64,000 nucleotides of DNA from positions 1,841,501 to 1,905,500 of the forward strand of contig NZ_CP123639.1 in the NCBI RefSeq assembly GCF_029889745.1, read 5' to 3'. The stretch's first letter is position 1; the number at the start of each line of letters is the position of its first letter. The stretch is from Ligilactobacillus faecis (GTDB lineage: Bacteria > Bacillota > Bacilli > Lactobacillales > Lactobacillaceae). Positions 1 to 8,177 of this stretch are shown in pieces. The notes under the pieces were generated by a model. That model was not told where the DNA came from. It saw only the letters and a list, made by a program, of their open reading frames with translations, and made no database searches. The translations under genes were made by a program, and so were the position numbers.

Positions 1-3000
1 AAAAAGATTGGTATTTACCGGTCGCTTCATTTGAAGAGATCAAACTAGGTGAAAAGACTAAGTATCAAGCTACGATCGCGACCCCAGAATTGGTGACTTA
101 TCAAGCTGACAAACGTGATTTTTCTACGGGACACACTTTTTTGATCGATAAGACAGAAGTTTCAAATGAATACACCAACTTTGCTGAGTTGATCAAGGCG
201 ATAAAAGCTGATCCAACGGGTGATTTTATCCTCGCAGCCGATCTGAATGCTCTTGGCTTTGCTGGGACAGATGCCAATTATATCACTGAGACATTTAGCG
301 GGACTTTGCGCAGTAAAGCTGGTAATTCCTATACGATCTCCAATTTGAATAAACCACTGTTTAATGTGGTCAAGGGTGCAACGATAGCAAATATCTTGTT
401 AGAAAATGTTGAGATCAATGATAATATTGCTAACACTGGGAGTTTAGCTCGTGTCTTAGATGGAGCTTTGATCAGCAATGTCAATATAAAAGGTACGATC
501 GCTTCGACGCAAACAACTGGTGGCCTAGCAGCGCGGATCAAAAATAATACGCAGATCTCACGAGCATCATTTACCGGTACGATCACCCTAACAGGTAATG
601 CTTATGATCAAGGTGGTGGCTTAGTCGGATATGCTGAAAATTCTAGGATCGCGCGCAGCTTTGCAGATGTTTATCTGACGGCTAAGGTCTATAATACCAA
701 TGATAATGTTGGTGGCTTAGTTGGACGTTTGGCAAGTGGTGTGGTCGAAAAGAGTTATGCTACAGGGACGATAAAAAATGATGGTCTAGTAAAACGTGCT
801 GGTGGTCTGATCGGAAGTGCTTGGACAAACGGGCGCGTTGTTGATGCGATAAGTGCAGTTAAGATGGAAAATGGTTATATTTTCCACGGTGATGTTGATT
901 TCAAAAGGCCCCCTCATCAAAAGACGTACTATGTTTCTGAGGTCGCAAGTGGTCTGACTAATGATTATCCGACTGCGATCACTGAAGCGACCGCCAAGGA
1001 AATGATCCAAAATTGGCAAGTCGCTGCTCCAACGTGGAAAGCTGCGACCGTAGCTCAAATTATCGATTATTCGCAACTACCAAACTATCAAGCTGAGCGC
1101 GAATTAGCTTACAGAAATATGGAAAAATTACTGCCATTTTATGATCGGTATACTATTTTGAAATATGGAAATAAAGTTTTGCCAAGCGATAAACTTTATA
1201 CGACCGCGTTGACGGCAGTTGTCCCAATGAAAGCTGGAAAAGTGGTAGGTGATTCGGTCGTAGAGCCGGGGCAATTGACGAGCCTATTGCTCCATTTTGC
1301 TGATGAAACGGTAACTAAAGTAGCACTTGAGTCCTTAGGTGAGTATAAACAAACTAATATCAGTGAGTATCAGTTCGCTAATGGACTGCTCTATACACCA
1401 TATCAATTGGGCGGAGAATGGGATCAATTGCTCACAGAAGTCGTTACTGCTTACCAAACATTGAACTATTATGCTACAGAAACAACGGCAAGTTTGGCTC
1501 TACAACCAGCAGAAGATAGTTTGAAGAAGGCTAAAAAAACAGCCCTTGAAAATTATCAAAAAATGCATCCAGCTGAAGTGTTGACAGCTGAAAAAACTGC
1601 TGCGATCGAAGCTAAGGCGGTAGAACAATTGCGGATCGAACAGCTAAATGAGCTGTATCTCCAAGATGCATTTGCCAAAGTCCAAAAAGACATCAAAGCT
1701 CAACTGGGTTCTTTGACGACTTCAATGGCTGTTGTTGACCTAAATTCTGCGGTGATCCGTGAAGATCTCAAGCAGAGATTAGAAGCTAAGAAACTAGAAT
1801 TGACACTAGCGTTGGCGTATCTGGAACGGTTATATCACATCAATTATGGTGAGTTAGATCTGCATGCGATCGCGGCTTATTATCCAGATTTTTATGGTAA
1901 GAAAGTAGATATTTTGTCATGGTTAAGTGACTTTTCTAAGCAGGGAACAAAATTAGCGGTCAAAAATAATTATGCGACATATGCAGCCCTCTTTAGTCAG
2001 CTGACAGGTGATCAAGATGTCGTTACCTATTTAGAGCATAATCGCCGTTTGTTTGCCCCACAGTTAGATGACAACACGTGGTTCAAGGGGGCAACTAAAG
2101 CGTATGTTTATGAAGCAGCATCTAAACAAGTGCCTGATGCCACAGTTCAGATATATGATCGGCTGAAGGGCAGAAATCGTTTGGAATATCTAAACTACCT
2201 CTTACCGCTCCTCAACTTGAGTGAGAAAAATATGTTTATGTTCACGACGATGACAACCGTCTCATTTGGTATCTATGAGCGTTATATCGATGAAGCACTT
2301 AAAAGTGCCCCGACTGTGTATGCGGCTAAACAAGCCAATATTGACCGAGCTGTCGATAAGTATGCACAGGTCATGGCGGATTATTATGATACTTGGTATC
2401 GTATCGTCGATGATAAAGTGAAAAATCAATTGCTCACACGCGATATTCCGATCTGGGATGGATATTGGATCATTGATAATACTAAAACAGGCAGTTGGAA
2501 GAATCGCTGGGTCGATAAGTTCGATAAATCAGTGTCTGGAGTTTATGAATTCTTTGCTCCAGTTGGTAAGATGTATGCTCCTAATGGGGTCGGGGCCTAT
2601 GCAACTGGTTCATTAGTCAATTTTGTAGTCGATGGTCAGTTGAGTGATTACGGTGTGGCTGTAAGTTCTCATGAAATGACGCATAATCTAGATGGGGCTG
2701 TTTATTTTAACGGCTATGATCGTCGTCAAGAAATGGGAGCTGAGACTTTTGCGATGGGGCTATTAGAAGTGCCATCTACTCCAGATCAGAGTCAATATGG
2801 CTTGAACTTGGCTTTTGATTGGTCAAATAAAAAGAATTTAACACAAGCAAGTAGTTTTAGTGATTTTACTTCGAGTGCCGACCTCAAACGCTATATGAAA
2901 GGCGTCTTTGATGTTACCTATTTGTTAGATTATGCGGAAGCCCAAGCGATCGTAGCGATGAGTAATGCCGATCGGCGCCAGTATCTACGGCAGATCACTT

Positions 3001-3644
3001 ATGATACGAATGCTAAACAAGATAAGATCACTAATAGTGGTCTGACTTATGCTGAAGGTATCAAACTGACGAGTTGGGAAAGTCTGATCGATAACAACAT
3101 CGTAGTTGCACGCAGTCTTAGTGGTGGAAGTTATGGCAAGAACGCCTATATGACAGTGCCATTGTACGCTCCGATCTATGCTGGGCTTCAAAATGATAAC
3201 GGCAGTGTTGGGGGCTTGCTCTTTAGAAAGACAGCTTTTGAACTCTTAGCAGATCGTGGTTGGGAAGAAGGCTTTATCCCATACGTCTCCAATCAATATA
3301 AAAATCAGGCTAAAGCTGAAGGCGAAGTCTTTGGTGATGCCTATATCTTTAAACAGATCTGGGGTACAGAGTATGCAAATTATGCTGAATTCAAAAAAGC
3401 GATGTTCAATGAACGGATCGCTAAAAAAGATAATTTAAGAGCGATCACGATCACGTACAACAAGAAACAAGAAACGATCGATTCGTTTGCTAAGTTACAG
3501 ACGTTGATGGACCAAGCAAGTGCAGCTGATATGTTATTGATGCGTGCGGGTAAGCGAGCTGTCAACGTAGATAATCTAAAGAAGGCGATCATGGTCGAAT
3601 ATCATTCTCTGACTGATAGTTTTAAGACTTCGATCTTTAACTGA
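1..3644 (+). CDS. M26-like zinc metalloprotease with GLUG repeats, 5'-truncated by window edge
   Basis: The reading frame is open to the left edge (first full codon at base 3), so the true start lies outside; the TTG at 90 is internal. About 1,213 codons are visible. Residues roughly 100-300 contain GLUG-type repeats (GGLVGYAENSR, GGLVGRLASG, GGLIGSA). A long helical region follows, then the zinc site HEMTH at 2670-2684 with a Glu 24 residues after the first His (2742-2744), the spacing known for IgA1 protease and Zmp-type M26 peptidases. These are secreted, wall-attached proteases of host-associated bacteria that cut host glycoproteins. No LPXTG anchor is present at the C-terminus; in pneumococcal relatives the anchor is N-terminal, which would be off-window here. 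Family is well supported, substrate unknown. Confidence 0.88.
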   Translation, partial: KDWYLPVASFEEIKLGEKTKYQATIATPELVTYQADKRDFSTGHTFLIDKTEVSNEYTNFAELIKAIKADPTGDFILAADLNALGFAGTDANYITETFSGTLRSKAGNSYTISNLNKPLFNVVKGATIANILLENVEINDNIANTGSLARVLDGALISNVNIKGTIASTQTTGGLAARIKNNTQISRASFTGTITLTGNAYDQGGGLVGYAENSRIARSFADVYLTAKVYNTNDNVGGLVGRLASGVVEKSYATGTIKNDGLVKRAGGLIGSAWTNGRVVDAISAVKMENGYIFHGDVDFKRPPHQKTYYVSEVASGLTNDYPTAITEATAKEMIQNWQVAAPTWKAATVAQIIDYSQLPNYQAERELAYRNMEKLLPFYDRYTILKYGNKVLPSDKLYTTALTAVVPMKAGKVVGDSVVEPGQLTSLLLHFADETVTKVALESLGEYKQTNISEYQFANGLLYTPYQLGGEWDQLLTEVVTAYQTLNYYATETTASLALQPAEDSLKKAKKTALENYQKMHPAEVLTAEKTAAIEAKAVEQLRIEQLNELYLQDAFAKVQKDIKAQLGSLTTSMAVVDLNSAVIREDLKQRLEAKKLELTLALAYLERLYHINYGELDLHAIAAYYPDFYGKKVDILSWLSDFSKQGTKLAVKNNYATYAALFSQLTGDQDVVTYLEHNRRLFAPQLDDNTWFKGATKAYVYEAASKQVPDATVQIYDRLKGRNRLEYLNYLLPLLNLSEKNMFMFTTMTTVSFGIYERYIDEALKSAPTVYAAKQANIDRAVDKYAQVMADYYDTWYRIVDDKVKNQLLTRDIPIWDGYWIIDNTKTGSWKNRWVDKFDKSVSGVYEFFAPVGKMYAPNGVGAYATGSLVNFVVDGQLSDYGVAVSSHEMTHNLDGAVYFNGYDRRQEMGAETFAMGLLEVPSTPDQSQYGLNLAFDWSNKKNLTQASSFSDFTSSADLKRYMKGVFDVTYLLDYAEAQAIVAMSNADRRQYLRQITYDTNAKQDKITNSGLTYAEGIKLTSWESLIDNNIVVARSLSGGSYGKNAYMTVPLYAPIYAGLQNDNGSVGGLLFRKTAFELLADRGWEEGFIPYVSNQYKNQAKAEGEVFGDAYIFKQIWGTEYANYAEFKKAMFNERIAKKDNLRAITITYNKKQETIDSFAKLQTLMDQASAADMLLMRAGKRAVNVDNLKKAIMVEYHSLTDSFKTSIFN

Positions 3645-3647
3645 GAA

Positions 3648-3671
3648 AGTCTGAGAGATCAGGCTTTTTTA
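3648..3671 (+). terminator. Intrinsic terminator of the metalloprotease gene
   Basis: A 7-bp stem AGTCTGA/TCAGGCT (one G-U pair) with loop GAGA is followed by six T. It starts 3 bases after the stop codon. Confidence 0.8.
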
Positions 3672-3681
3672 GTATAAAAGT

Positions 3682-3735
3682 TGAAGTGGCCCCCCTAAGT
3701 TGGCCAAAAGGATCTAGCTTAGGGGGACCACTTCA
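3682..3735. repeat. 18-bp inverted repeat with 18-nt loop
   Basis: TGAAGTGGCCCCCCTAAG (3682-3699) pairs with 3718-3735 with a single mismatch that is a G-U pair in RNA. The arms resemble terminal repeats of IS3-type elements, but no transposase is present. It may be an extra terminator, an IS footprint or a tiny MITE. It directly precedes the diverged repeat at 3742-3905. Confidence 0.6.
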
Positions 3736-3741
3736 TTTTGA

Positions 3742-3905
3742 GTGTGGAATTTTTTATTTTAGTAGACCGAATTCTTCTGCTAGGAAGAAATTTTACCTGA
3801 AAATACCTGGCGAGTCAGTCTAATATGCAATCACGATCACGCACCAAAGCCCAAATCGTTGATATATAAAGACTCTTCAAAGTAACTTTGAATGATATAA
3901 TATTT
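3742..3905 (+). repeat. Diverged intergenic repeat, copy A
   Basis: This stretch aligns along its length with 62601-62770 upstream of rluD. Shared blocks include GTGTGG, TTATTTTAGTAG, a CAGTC/AATAT block, CACCAAAG, TATATA and the end TTTGAATG(A/G)TATAAT. By eye about two thirds of positions agree with few indels. Both copies end in an extended -10 motif (TGATATAAT here, 3893-3901). In this copy the promoter-like end points into the 3' end of the convergent glycerophosphodiesterase gene, so any transcript would be antisense to it. Confidence 0.6.
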
Positions 3906-5634
3906 AATTTGGAAAGAAGATCAAGTAGTCAAGCAACCGCGAGGCGTAACTCTTGTTTGTCTTGAGTTCTTGGTAAACTTGTTTAGCTTCAGTGACATTA
4001 TCAGTAATTACTCCATCAACGTCTAAAAACGCTGCTTCTTTAAAACTCTCTTCATCATTGACTGTCCAAGAATAGACTTTTTTCAAACTGAGTTTAGCTT
4101 GGGTGACAAAAGTCGAGTTAAGGGTCGTTTTTTCCATTGTATATCCGTTGGCAGGTGTTTGAGGAAAAATAAAATTGTAAGGTAAAATGTAATAAGTTGC
4201 TAATTTTGGTGTATATTTTTTAGCTGCTGTAATAACCGCATAATCTAATGATTGAAGTTGCGCATTTTGTTGGAGCAGTTTAGGTCCATATTCTTTAAAG
4301 AAATTAGGCAACATTTGTTTAGAATCACGAGCAGTCGTCTTGATCTCGACTAAAAGTTTTTGATGATAACGAGCAGCAGCTTTGAGATATTCATCCAAAC
4401 TAGGGATCTTAGCTGTATATCCATTTTCTTGTACTGTTAAAGCAGTCAGTTGTGCTAGAGTCAATTCTTGGGGACTGACATCGCGTCCTGTTAGTTCTTT
4501 GAGATTTTCATCATGCATAACGACAAAGCGCTGGTCTTTTGTCTCTTGGACATCGATCTCAACATAATCTGGCTTTGATTTTGCTGTTTTTCGTAAAGCA
4601 GGCAATGTATTTTGGACACCATTTTCATTATCAACGCCACGGTGTGAGATGATCAAAGGCATGTTTCCGATATTTACTAAATAAAATCCGTTACTTAAGA
4701 GAGTGAGCCCGCTGAATAAAAAGACTAGCAGACGAGCTGAACGTTCTAGACGACTTCTTTTCGTGCTCTTATATGCAGAGAGCTCAAATTCATGTGGTAA
4801 GAGTAGCCGAAAGAGCGTAACACTTACCCAGATCGTGATCAAAAAGCTTCCGAGTTGTAATAAAGTGACGTTGAGGCTTCCTGCGCTTAGTGCCAACCAG
4901 GCTGAACGTTGATCAAACCAAGTTTGAAGTAGGTATAAGCCACCAAGTAAGAGAAAATTACCACTAAAGGCGAGTAAGGAGAGCTTAAGTAATTTTAAAC
5001 TAAAAAAGACAAAACGTCCTTTAGTCAACTGAAAACTCGTTGCTACAGCTTTTTTAAGTGATTGTTTTTTTAAAAGGAGGACAGGTAAAACATAAAGCAG
5101 GCGGATACTTATGATAAAAACAATTAAATAAAAGAGCGTGATCAAGCTTGCATAGAGCGGTTTTTTGAAGAGAAATTCGAGAATAAATTCAGGGACGACG
5201 ACCTTACTTAACAGTGGACTTTTTAAAAATATACCACTAAATGGAACGATCAGTAAGAAATAGAAAGTAAAAAAGATCATTCCCAATGGATCGAGATGTT
5301 TAAATTGTGAGAAGGTATCATAAAAGAGTGCAGTGAAACTAAATTGTTTTTTTTCGATCCGAGCAACTCCGTTTAAGATAAAGGCAAACTGGATGAATAC
5401 ACAAGCGATCAAGCAGAGTAGCTCAAGAAAAAGACTTAGGGTGACAAAAGGGTGAGCCGTGATGACTTGGAAAGCATTAGTGTACGAAAGATAGGGGATC
5501 TTGCCTAAATGGAGCAGTAAGGAAGTCAAACTGTTGAACAAAGGGACAACAAGTAGTTCGAGAAAGAGGTCGACACTCAAAAAAAGTACTAGGTACTGCT
5601 TCCAATGAAGGCGAAAGTCACGGATAGAATGCAT
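3904..5634 (-). CDS. Membrane-anchored glycerophosphodiester phosphodiesterase
   Basis: The protein has 576 residues. The first ~320 hold several hydrophobic segments of the GDPD membrane-domain type (PF10110-like). A cytosolic or surface GDPD barrel follows: HRG at residues 331-333, VEIDVQ metal ligands and MHDEN with the second catalytic His. Such enzymes hydrolyse glycerophosphodiesters or lipoteichoic-acid-type polyglycerolphosphate to glycerol-3-phosphate; the substrate here is not known. The gene stands alone, convergent with the M26 gene. The start ATG has no Shine-Dalgarno nearby; a strong AAAGGAG lies 53 nt upstream, separated by a hairpin (see separate entry). No later in-frame start gives a better context. 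Confidence 0.88.
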   Translation of the reverse strand: MHSIRDFRLHWKQYLVLFLSVDLFLELLVVPLFNSLTSLLLHLGKIPYLSYTNAFQVITAHPFVTLSLFLELLCLIACVFIQFAFILNGVARIEKKQFSFTALFYDTFSQFKHLDPLGMIFFTFYFLLIVPFSGIFLKSPLLSKVVVPEFILEFLFKKPLYASLITLFYLIVFIISIRLLYVLPVLLLKKQSLKKAVATSFQLTKGRFVFFSLKLLKLSLLAFSGNFLLLGGLYLLQTWFDQRSAWLALSAGSLNVTLLQLGSFLITIWVSVTLFRLLLPHEFELSAYKSTKRSRLERSARLLVFLFSGLTLLSNGFYLVNIGNMPLIISHRGVDNENGVQNTLPALRKTAKSKPDYVEIDVQETKDQRFVVMHDENLKELTGRDVSPQELTLAQLTALTVQENGYTAKIPSLDEYLKAAARYHQKLLVEIKTTARDSKQMLPNFFKEYGPKLLQQNAQLQSLDYAVITAAKKYTPKLATYYILPYNFIFPQTPANGYTMEKTTLNSTFVTQAKLSLKKVYSWTVNDEESFKEAAFLDVDGVITDNVTEAKQVYQELKTNKSYASRLLDYLIFFPN

Positions 5635-5694
5635 AGTTATTTGACTATATCAATGTAAGATCATCTGATCAGAAAGAAAGATAGTTTCTCCTTT
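5635..5694 (-). promoter_or_regulatory. Distant Shine-Dalgarno plus hairpin in leader of the glycerophosphodiesterase gene
   Basis: On the minus strand AAAGGAG (5688-5694) is followed after two A by ACTAT (5681-5685), a 32-nt loop, and ATAGT (5644-5648). The start ATG (5634) comes 9 nt later with no purine-rich Shine-Dalgarno between. Closing the hairpin would bring the distant Shine-Dalgarno to about a normal distance. The 5-bp outer stem is short. The inner GATC..GATC (4 bp) adds some structure. Confidence 0.5.
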
Positions 5695-5801
5695 ACAAAA
5701 AAATTTAGTAAGTGGACTCTGGTTACATTTTAACTTTCTCCAGAGATCAAAATTATAGTTTTCTTAACTATATTGTACCCAACCGAATTGTGTGAGACAA
5801 C

Positions 5802-5846
5802 AAAAAATCTCCTAAAGATAAAAAGCGATATTTTATCTTTAGGAGA
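5802..5846 (-). terminator. lexA: Intrinsic terminator of lexA
   Basis: A long stem, TCTCCTAAAGATAAAA paired with 5831-5846, has a 6-nt loop. On the minus strand it is followed by six T. It lies 19 bases past the lexA stop codon. Confidence 0.88.
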
Positions 5847-5865
5847 CTAATAATAATTTTTTGGC

Positions 5866-6489
5866 TCAGATCATATCCCGATAAAGACCGATAACTTTAC
5901 CTAAGATCGTAACTTGTTGTAAGATGATCGGTTCCATCGTCTCATTTTCTGGTTGAAGCCGAAAATGATCGACTTCTTTGAAAAAACGTTTACATGTTGC
6001 TTCATCGTCTTCAGTCATAGCGATCACGATGTCGCCATTATCAGCGCTAGCTTGTTTTCTGACGATAACTAAGTCACCATCATATATCCCAGCATCGATC
6101 ATACTTTCACCACGGATATTGAGCATGAAAAGGTCACTTGCGTCTTTTAAGTTAGGTGGAAGTGGGAAGTAATCTGTTGTCTCTTCGACTGTTAATATCG
6201 GAACACCGGCAGTAACAGTGCCCACGATCGGGATCTGATCGTGCTCTTCTTCGATCCCTAAAGCTTCAAGACCAGCTTGAGTGACTTCCATTGCACGGGG
6301 CTTAGTAGGATCGCGTTTGAGCAAACCTTTTTTTGTCAGCCGAGCTAAGTGTCCGTGGACAGTTGAAGTTGAGGAAAGTGAGACTGCACGCCCGATCTCA
6401 CGCACCGTTGGGGGATATCCTTTACTTTCGACCATATTATAGATGAAACGCAAAATGTTCATTTGTCTTGTCTCGGATGATTTTGTCAT
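5866..6489 (-). CDS. lexA: LexA SOS repressor
   Basis: LexA represses DNA-damage genes and cleaves itself when RecA is activated. Counting from the ATG at 6489, residues 1-65 form the winged-helix DNA-binding domain. The self-cleavage bond is A94-G95 in TAGVP. The catalytic pair is S129 (GESM) and K167 (TCKRF). The length, 207 residues, is normal. An in-frame GTG three codons earlier overlaps the Shine-Dalgarno GAGG, so the ATG 8 nt after it is preferred. Transcription diverges from the ynzC-like gene, the same neighbourhood as in Bacillus. Its own promoter carries a LexA box, so it is autoregulated. Confidence 0.97.
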   Translation of the reverse strand: MTKSSETRQMNILRFIYNMVESKGYPPTVREIGRAVSLSSTSTVHGHLARLTKKGLLKRDPTKPRAMEVTQAGLEALGIEEEHDQIPIVGTVTAGVPILTVEETTDYFPLPPNLKDASDLFMLNIRGESMIDAGIYDGDLVIVRKQASADNGDIVIAMTEDDEATCKRFFKEVDHFRLQPENETMEPIILQQVTILGKVIGLYRDMI

Positions 6490-6520
6490 TTTGAACACCT
6501 CGTTGCATATTTATAAATAG

Positions 6521-6560
6521 AGTATAGCATAGAAGTTGATTTGTGACAAACGGATGTTTG
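6521..6560 (-). promoter_or_regulatory. lexA: lexA promoter with overlapping LexA box
   Basis: On the minus strand the -35 TTGTCA (6544-6549) is 17 bp from the -10 TATACT (6521-6526). A palindrome CAAACATCCGTTTG (6547-6560) matches the Bacillus-type LexA box (CGAACnnnnGTTCG-like) and overlaps the -35. Bound LexA would block RNA polymerase. The same box lies upstream of the divergent gene's promoter. Confidence 0.85.
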
Positions 6561-6578
6561 TTTTTGTAGAGGGAATAG

Positions 6579-6607
6579 GTGACTTTTAAAGGGATTTGAG
6601 CTAAAAT
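6579..6607 (+). promoter_or_regulatory. Probable promoter of the ynzC-like gene
   Basis: GTGACT (6579-6584) and TAAAAT (6602-6607) are separated by 17 bp. The -35 is weak. The LexA box at 6547-6560 lies about 20 bp upstream of the -35. Confidence 0.45.
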
Positions 6608-6642
6608 ATAGTTGTATATCAGCTGTGAAAAGAGGAATTATG

Positions 6643-6936
6643 ATGTCAGAAAAAGAAGAAAAAGAATTAGAAGCTGTTGAAGAACAAAAGAAGGGTGCGA
6701 TCCCACAAGAATTGATCGATCGGATCAATGAACTTGCCAAGAAGAAAAAAGAAGGAACTTTAACAGACGAAGAGGCAAAAGAACAACAAGAATTGCGCAA
6801 AACATATTTAGCGATGTTTCGTGAAAACTTCCGTAGCCACGTTGAAATGCTTCAAATCTATGACAAAGATGGAAAAGAAGTTACGCCAGAAAAAGTTAAA
6901 AAGATCCAACGTGAACGGGGCTTGCGTGATAACTGA
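6643..6936 (+). CDS. DUF896 (YnzC/UPF0291) family small protein
   Basis: A highly charged protein of about 97 residues. It has the family core IPQELIDRINELAKKKK followed by LTDEEAKEQQELR and ends in QRERGLRDN. Family members are short helical-hairpin proteins of unknown exact role, in Bacillus linked to the SOS-region gene cluster next to lexA. The Shine-Dalgarno AGAGGA (6631-6636) best serves the ATG at 6643; the adjacent ATG at 6640 is also possible, while a GTG at 6625 is too early. The division inhibitor gene yneA, which sits here in Bacillus, is absent. Confidence 0.9.
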   Translation: MSEKEEKELEAVEEQKKGAIPQELIDRINELAKKKKEGTLTDEEAKEQQELRKTYLAMFRENFRSHVEMLQIYDKDGKEVTPEKVKKIQRERGLRDN

Positions 6937-7018
6937 GTAAAATCGCGCTCAGGCTTTATTTTTAAGGGCTAGTTGTGTAGAATAAGATATTGAATGAATT
7001 CTTAATAAAGGGGGTGCA

Positions 7019-7246
7019 ATGATGTCGACAGGAATTTGGGTAGTGATCGTGATCGTAGCTCTGATCCTTGGTTTTGTTGGGGGCTTTTTTGCCGCTCGGA
7101 GATACATGGAAGATTATTTGAAGAAAAATCCTCCGATCAATGAACAAATGCTTCGAACAATGATGATCCAAATGGGTCAAAAACCTTCAGAAAAGAAATT
7201 GCATCAGATGATGGCCTCCATGCGATCAAATATGTCAAAGAAATAA
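7019..7246 (+). CDS. YneF (UPF0154) family membrane protein
   Basis: The 75-residue protein has one N-terminal transmembrane helix (roughly residues 5-27, [20 protein letters not shown]). A basic cytosolic tail with the family signature [20 protein letters not shown] follows. Function is unknown; the family is conserved in Bacillales and Lactobacillales near lexA. The Shine-Dalgarno AAAGGGGGTG stands 4-8 nt before two consecutive ATG codons (7019 and 7022); either may be used. Confidence 0.9.
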   Translation: MMSTGIWVVIVIVALILGFVGGFFAARRYMEDYLKKNPPINEQMLRTMMIQMGQKPSEKKLHQMMASMRSNMSKK

Positions 7247-7251
7247 GCGAA

Positions 7252-7299
7252 AGCTTACTAAAAAAGCAGACCTTTAAGAGTCTGCTTTTTTAGTAAGCT
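7252..7299. terminator. Bidirectional terminator between yneF-like gene and plsC
   Basis: A 20-bp perfect stem (AGCTTACTAAAAAAGCAGAC and its complement at 7280-7299) encloses an 8-nt loop. The internal A and T runs give a T-rich 3' arm in both directions, so it can end both convergent genes. Confidence 0.85.
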
Positions 7300-7331
7300 G
7301 AATACTGCATTATTTAATGATCGAGGCCAAG

Positions 7332-7961
7332 TCACTTATTATTTTGGCTAGGATCGATATATTTGAAATTTGGATCGAGCGCTGTATCAAGTTCATGAAA
7401 AGCCTTTTCCATCTCAGCGATCACTTTGGCTTGATTTTCATCATTGATCTTCATTTTGCGATCGACGTAAAATGGTTTACCAAAGCTGACAGTTGCTTTT
7501 TTTCGACTAAATAAGGCTTTGAAAGTCAAAGGACCTTGGTAAACTGCTGGAACGATCGGCACCCCAGTCATTTTAGCGATCAAAACGACGCCACCTTTCA
7601 TTTCTTGTGAATGTCGTGTTCCAGATGGAAACATGATCAAAGAAAGATCACTTTTCTTTAATAATTTGACAGGTGTTTTGATCACTGAAGGTCCTGGATT
7701 TTTACGATCTACTGGAAAAGCGTTGGCATGTCTTAAAATAAAACGCAAGATCGGATTTTTAAAGAGCTCCTCTTTAGCCATAAAACTGAATTTTTTAGGT
7801 GAAGCAGCTAAGGCAAAATAGAGGGGATCAAACCAAGTTCGGTGTGGCCCAACTAAAATGTAGTTACCTGTGGGCAAGTTTTCTTTACCAACGTATCGTG
7901 GCTTACCGTTGATCAAAACGACGAGACCATGGACTAGCGCACGAATGAATGAATAAAACAC
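7332..7961 (-). CDS. plsC: 1-acyl-sn-glycerol-3-phosphate acyltransferase
   Basis: It transfers a fatty acyl chain to lysophosphatidic acid to make phosphatidic acid at the inner membrane face. With the GTG start at 7961 the catalytic HX4D motif is H40-RTWF-D45, and the acceptor-binding motif FPSGTR follows near residue 110. Residues 1-20 are hydrophobic. The length of 209 residues is typical. An in-frame ATG 18 nt upstream overlaps the Shine-Dalgarno AAAGGGGA, which stands 7 nt before the GTG, so the GTG is preferred. It stands alone and is convergent with the yneF-like gene. Confidence 0.93.
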   Translation of the reverse strand: MFYSFIRALVHGLVVLINGKPRYVGKENLPTGNYILVGPHRTWFDPLYFALAASPKKFSFMAKEELFKNPILRFILRHANAFPVDRKNPGPSVIKTPVKLLKKSDLSLIMFPSGTRHSQEMKGGVVLIAKMTGVPIVPAVYQGPLTFKALFSRKKATVSFGKPFYVDRKMKINDENQAKVIAEMEKAFHELDTALDPNFKYIDPSQNNK

Positions 7962-8177
7962 AAGACTTTCCCCTTTCATCTAAAAAAAGTAAGTGAGTGC
8001 TGTTATTAAGCGCCAAACTTACTATTTAACATGCTCTATATTATACTACATCGTGCATTGTTTGCAAAACGCGCACGTTGATTTTTGACAAGCTACTGAG
8101 CATAGTATACATTGGAAAGTAAAACTGGTTTTTGCTTTTTGACCAGTGAAGTTAAATTTGACGAAGAAGGTGTCTAT

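Noticed and set aside
329-1076. Two minus-strand open frames opposite the M26 protease gene (329-586 and 786-1076)
   Set aside because: They are antisense shadows of a long, well-supported coding frame, with no Shine-Dalgarno and no recognisable domain.
8112-8177. Upstream TTG start of the tRNA methyltransferase gene
   Set aside because: No Shine-Dalgarno; the ATG at 8178 has AAGGTG at a good distance and fits family length.
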